Assembly (NCBI GenBank): GCA_963848355.1
Contig: CAWKDG010000002.1
Location: 124,001-188,000 of the forward strand
Length of the DNA: 64,000 nt
Reading direction: 5' to 3'
From: CAWKDG01 sp963848355
GTDB lineage: Bacteria > Actinomycetota > Acidimicrobiia > Acidimicrobiales > UBA8190
The translations under genes were made by a program, and so were the position numbers. This document shows positions 61,861 through 64,000 of the stretch, piece after piece (the first letter of the stretch is position 1; each line of letters begins with the position of its first letter). Below the pieces are notes generated by a model. It saw only the letters and a program-made list of their open reading frames with translations. It did not search any database and was not told the origin of the DNA.

Positions 61861-62874
61861 ATGTCCGACGACAGGCAGTGTGTCGAAGAGCGAGCGAGAA
61901 GCTTGAGGGCGTGGCGCGTCCTTGGGCGACTGGTCGCCGTCGTCGGTGGTGCCGGGGTATCCGTCTTCTTCGCCAACCCGGCACTGGCCGGTTCGGCCCG
62001 TGTGGCGCCCACGATCGCCCCCACCCGTTCCACGTTCTCGATTCCGGCAAAGAGCACTTCCATGTGGACTCTGCGGTTGTGGTCTCATGGCCTGCGGGAG
62101 GGTTCGGCCACCGCAGGGTCCGGGGTCCTCGTCGTCTCCGTGCCCCACACCACCGACTGCACGTTCCAGGCCGACGTCACGGTGACGCCCCCCGAAGGAC
62201 AGCCGACCTTCTACTCGGGGACCCGGGCCACGATGGCTGAGTGCGGTGCACCGCCCCCCACCCAGACGATCGCCGGACACATCTACCTCTGCAACCCTGC
62301 CGGTTCACCCACCACCACCGAGGTGGCCGGGGGGACGGTGGCGGCCACCGGGGCGCAGACGGTGGGGTCCCAGGCCAACCCCCTGGCTCCGACTGCCGTC
62401 ACCAGTGGCGGCTACACCATGACGGCCGGCTCCCCCACCGGGTACCTGCTGGTGGCCTGCGGAGGATCGGCCACCGTCGCATCGGGCGGCTTGTCGGCGT
62501 CGGAACCCGTCACCGTGCCCTCGGGCGGCGCCGGTGTGGGCCTCTTCTACGCCTCGGCACCGCCGCTCGGTGACTCCGGCGGCTCGGTCACATCGCCTCC
62601 GGTCGCCGGCGTCACCGCCAGTTCCGACAGCCCCGGGGCTCCGAGCGCCCCTGTCCCCGGCGCGACCGCGGCCGGACACAGCTCGCCGGCCCCGCCCGTG
62701 CCCACGAGCGACTCGCAACTGGCGTTCACCGGCATGAACCTGGCCCCGCCCCTGCTCCTCGGGCTCACGCTCCTCGGTTTGGGGACGCTCTTGATCGTCT
62801 GCTCGGCTGCCCGACGACGTGCGCGGGTCGTCCTATCGATCGAGACCGGGGAAGCCGGGCGATCGTCCGAATAG
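61861..62874 (+). CDS. Cell-wall surface protein with LAXTG (class E sortase) signal
   Basis: 337 residues. A long signal peptide (residues about 20-43, 'LVAVVGGAGVSVFFANPALA') leads to an extracellular beta-rich region with several Cys ('VVSVPHTTDCTFQADVTVTP', 'GHIYLCNPAGSPTTTEVAGG'). A Pro/Ser/Thr linker then leads to 'SQLAFTGMNLAPPLLLGLTL', a membrane helix and 'ARRRARVV'. LAFTG fits the LAXTG motif recognised by actinobacterial class E sortases. It should be covalently attached to peptidoglycan. No sortase gene is in the window. It overlaps the convergent CNB gene by 42 bases. Confidence 0.88.
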   Translation: MSDDRQCVEERARSLRAWRVLGRLVAVVGGAGVSVFFANPALAGSARVAPTIAPTRSTFSIPAKSTSMWTLRLWSHGLREGSATAGSGVLVVSVPHTTDCTFQADVTVTPPEGQPTFYSGTRATMAECGAPPPTQTIAGHIYLCNPAGSPTTTEVAGGTVAATGAQTVGSQANPLAPTAVTSGGYTMTAGSPTGYLLVACGGSATVASGGLSASEPVTVPSGGAGVGLFYASAPPLGDSGGSVTSPPVAGVTASSDSPGAPSAPVPGATAAGHSSPAPPVPTSDSQLAFTGMNLAPPLLLGLTLLGLGTLLIVCSAARRRARVVLSIETGEAGRSSE

Positions 62875-63246
62875 CTCGTCGTAGTCGCGGAGCCTGGTGG
62901 CCAACGCCCCCATGATGCCCAGGGCGAACGTCGGCGTCTCGTGCACCAGGAAGAGAAAGAGACTCCGATCGATCTCGGCCAAGGTCGTCTCCACCGTGGC
63001 CACGGCGGTGAGGTTGCGCGGGAGGAGATCGATCAGGGCGCGCTCACCGAAGACGTCGTTGGGCTCGAGCGAGGCGACGACGGCCGAGCCCTTGCGGAGC
63101 TCCACCGCCCCCGAGACGACCCCGTACATGTGCGTCCCTTCGTCGCCCTCGAGGTAGATGACCTCGCCGGCAGCAACGGTTCGGTGAACCGGGGCGTTGA
63201 GGAAGAGGCTCTCAGCGGGCACGTTGACGACCGGTCCGCCGGGCAC
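62833..63246 (-). CDS. Stand-alone cyclic-nucleotide-binding domain protein (second)
   Basis: 137 residues from a GTG at 63246. 'VAAGEVIYLEGDEGTHMYGV', the cassette 'VFGERALIDLLPRNLTAVA' with its Arg, and 'LFLFLVHETPTFALGIMGAL' show one CNB domain with no DNA-binding part. It is a paralogue of the protein encoded at 12834-13181 (shared FLFLVHETPTFAL and a similar cassette). Its 3' end overlaps the surface-protein gene by 42 bases in convergent orientation. Confidence 0.87.
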   Translation of the reverse strand: MPGGPVVNVPAESLFLNAPVHRTVAAGEVIYLEGDEGTHMYGVVSGAVELRKGSAVVASLEPNDVFGERALIDLLPRNLTAVATVETTLAEIDRSLFLFLVHETPTFALGIMGALATRLRDYDELFGRSPGFPGLDR

Positions 63247-63340
63247 GGTTCGAGACGGGCATTGCGCGGCAGCTTAGAGGACGTCGGGGAACGGGACCGG
63301 TGGCGCGTGCCGTAACGTCGGGAGTTCGACCTCGACGGGT

Positions 63341-63600
63341 GCGAAGACGGGCCATGGCGACGAAATCGGGAAGGCGATCGCTGTTCGTCTGACACAGTCC
63401 GGCTTCGACGTCGCCATCGGGGACGTCGACCACGACAGCGACCAGGCCGCCACGAGGTCTTCGGTCCCGTCGAGGCCGTCCGGCGCTCCTCGTCCGACGA
63501 CGAGGTCGTGGCCAAGGCCAATGACAGCCCCTTCGGTCTCGGCGCCCATCTGCACACCGAGGAGATGGTGCGGCGCAAGACGGCTCTCGTGGCGCCGTAG
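63341..63600 (+). pseudogene. Fused remnants of a short-chain dehydrogenase and an aldehyde dehydrogenase
   Basis: One frame (63347 to about 63450) reads 'TGHGDEIGKAIAVRLTQSGF' then 'DVAIGDVDHDSDQAA', the Rossmann N-terminus of an SDR (usual TGxxxGIG) of the diacetyl/butanediol dehydrogenase type. The adjoining frame (63451-63600) reads 'HEVFGPVEAVRRSSSDDEVV', 'AKANDSPFGLGAHLHTEEMV' and stops, a C-terminal ALDH segment (usual EIFGPVL...ANDTPYGLG). Neither has a start, a catalytic residue or the rest of its gene. A deletion probably fused the ends of two genes. Confidence 0.75.
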
Positions 63601-63634
63601 GCTGGCGCGCCGACCCGCCACGAACGGAGATCCC

Positions 63635-64000
63635 ATGGACCACCGGCCCCGACACAGGCCGCGCATCGTCCCCATCATCGTCGTCGCCGTGGCCGTGCTC
63701 GGATCCGTGATCTGCGTCCCCTTGGCGGCGTCCGCCACCACCGGGGCCCGACTGGCCCCCATGTCCGGCGCCTACATCTTCCACCTCACATTCGGTCACA
63801 GGGCCCGGAGCTACAGGTTGCACGTCCCTCCGGCGGCGGCGACGGGCGCACCACTCCCCCTCGTCCTCAACCTGGCCGGCGCCACCCAGAACGGATTCAT
63901 CGAAGAGGTCGAGTTCGGGATGGACGCATCCGCCGACCACGACGGCTATCTGGTGGCGTATCCGAACGGCACCCGTATCTCCACCGTGCTCACCCCCGAC
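63635..64000 (+). CDS. Secreted poly(3-hydroxyalkanoate) depolymerase/LpqC-type esterase, cut by window edge
   Basis: 122 residues visible from the ATG at 63635, preceded by GGAGA. A signal peptide ('IVPIIVVAVAVLGSVICVPL', cleavage near 'AASATT') is followed by 'RSYRLHVPPAAATGAPLPLV', 'LNLAGATQNGFIEEVEFGMD' and 'ASADHDGYLVAYPNGT', the first third of an alpha/beta hydrolase of the PHB depolymerase/feruloyl esterase (LpqC) group. The oxyanion position normally HGxGG reads NLAGAT. The catalytic Ser lies beyond the window. Confidence 0.85.
   Translation, partial: MDHRPRHRPRIVPIIVVAVAVLGSVICVPLAASATTGARLAPMSGAYIFHLTFGHRARSYRLHVPPAAATGAPLPLVLNLAGATQNGFIEEVEFGMDASADHDGYLVAYPNGTRISTVLTPD

Overview
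High-GC actinobacterial chromosome segment. Several traits point to the actinobacteria, and my guess is the class Acidimicrobiia: two F420-type (PPOX and Ddn-like) enzymes, a homologue of the mycobacterial Rv2466c thiol enzyme, an LAXTG (class E) sortase substrate, and many genes whose start codon lies 5-8 bases after a TANNNT -10 box, implying leaderless mRNAs. The lineage is inference. I found no tRNA, rRNA, CRISPR array, insertion sequence or integrase.

Layout. 0-6.1 kb (mostly minus): a truncated ABC ATPase, an ECF42-type sigma factor with its tandem DGPF protein and a coupled 29-codon ORF, a lipoprotein nucleoside hydrolase, an FAD oxidoreductase and a PPOX protein. 6.3-8.6 kb: a GntR/ATPase/permease operon. 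9-13.2 kb: a very large protein built like soluble adenylyl cyclase, convergent with a lone cyclic-nucleotide-binding protein. 13.5-18.4 kb: a propeller lipoprotein, DAHP synthase with an apparent aromatic leader peptide and attenuator, a universal stress protein and a serine hydrolase. 18.5-24.8 kb: an acyltransferase, two DUF202 proteins, and a divergent pair of citrate synthases, one fused to CBS domains and one to a DNA-binding domain. 24.8-30.1 kb: a propeller protein, a probable amino-sugar acetyltransferase/kinase pair, and a less GC-rich cluster of secreted proteins. 30.1-38 kb: a rhamnosidase-like protein, an amidohydrolase, a 2OG-Fe(II) oxygenase coupled to a protein with serine at every third residue, and a diguanylate cyclase. 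38-47.8 kb: transporters, a two-component system, an alpha/beta hydrolase and a GH31 enzyme. 47.8-54 kb: an MFS pump with a divergent TetR and a clear operator, then a four-gene minus operon (dioxygenase, GH114, DUF302, MFS). 54-60.8 kb: a zinc dehydrogenase, a GH38 mannosidase and small redox proteins. 60.8-64 kb: a very stable hairpin, an LAXTG surface protein, a second CNB protein, a fused SDR/ALDH remnant and a truncated esterase.

Five otherwise intact genes (cyclase, alpha/beta hydrolase, GH31, DUF302, GH38) each carry a single-base frameshift. Assembly or sequencing error is the simplest explanation, and reads should be checked before any is called a pseudogene.

Carbohydrate breakdown (GH78-like, GH31, GH38, GH114, amino-sugar salvage) and nucleotide signalling (cyclase, two CNB proteins, GGDEF protein) are the recurring themes. 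The most novel-looking item is the oxygenase plus Ser-X-X repeat protein pair at 34.4-35.7 kb.
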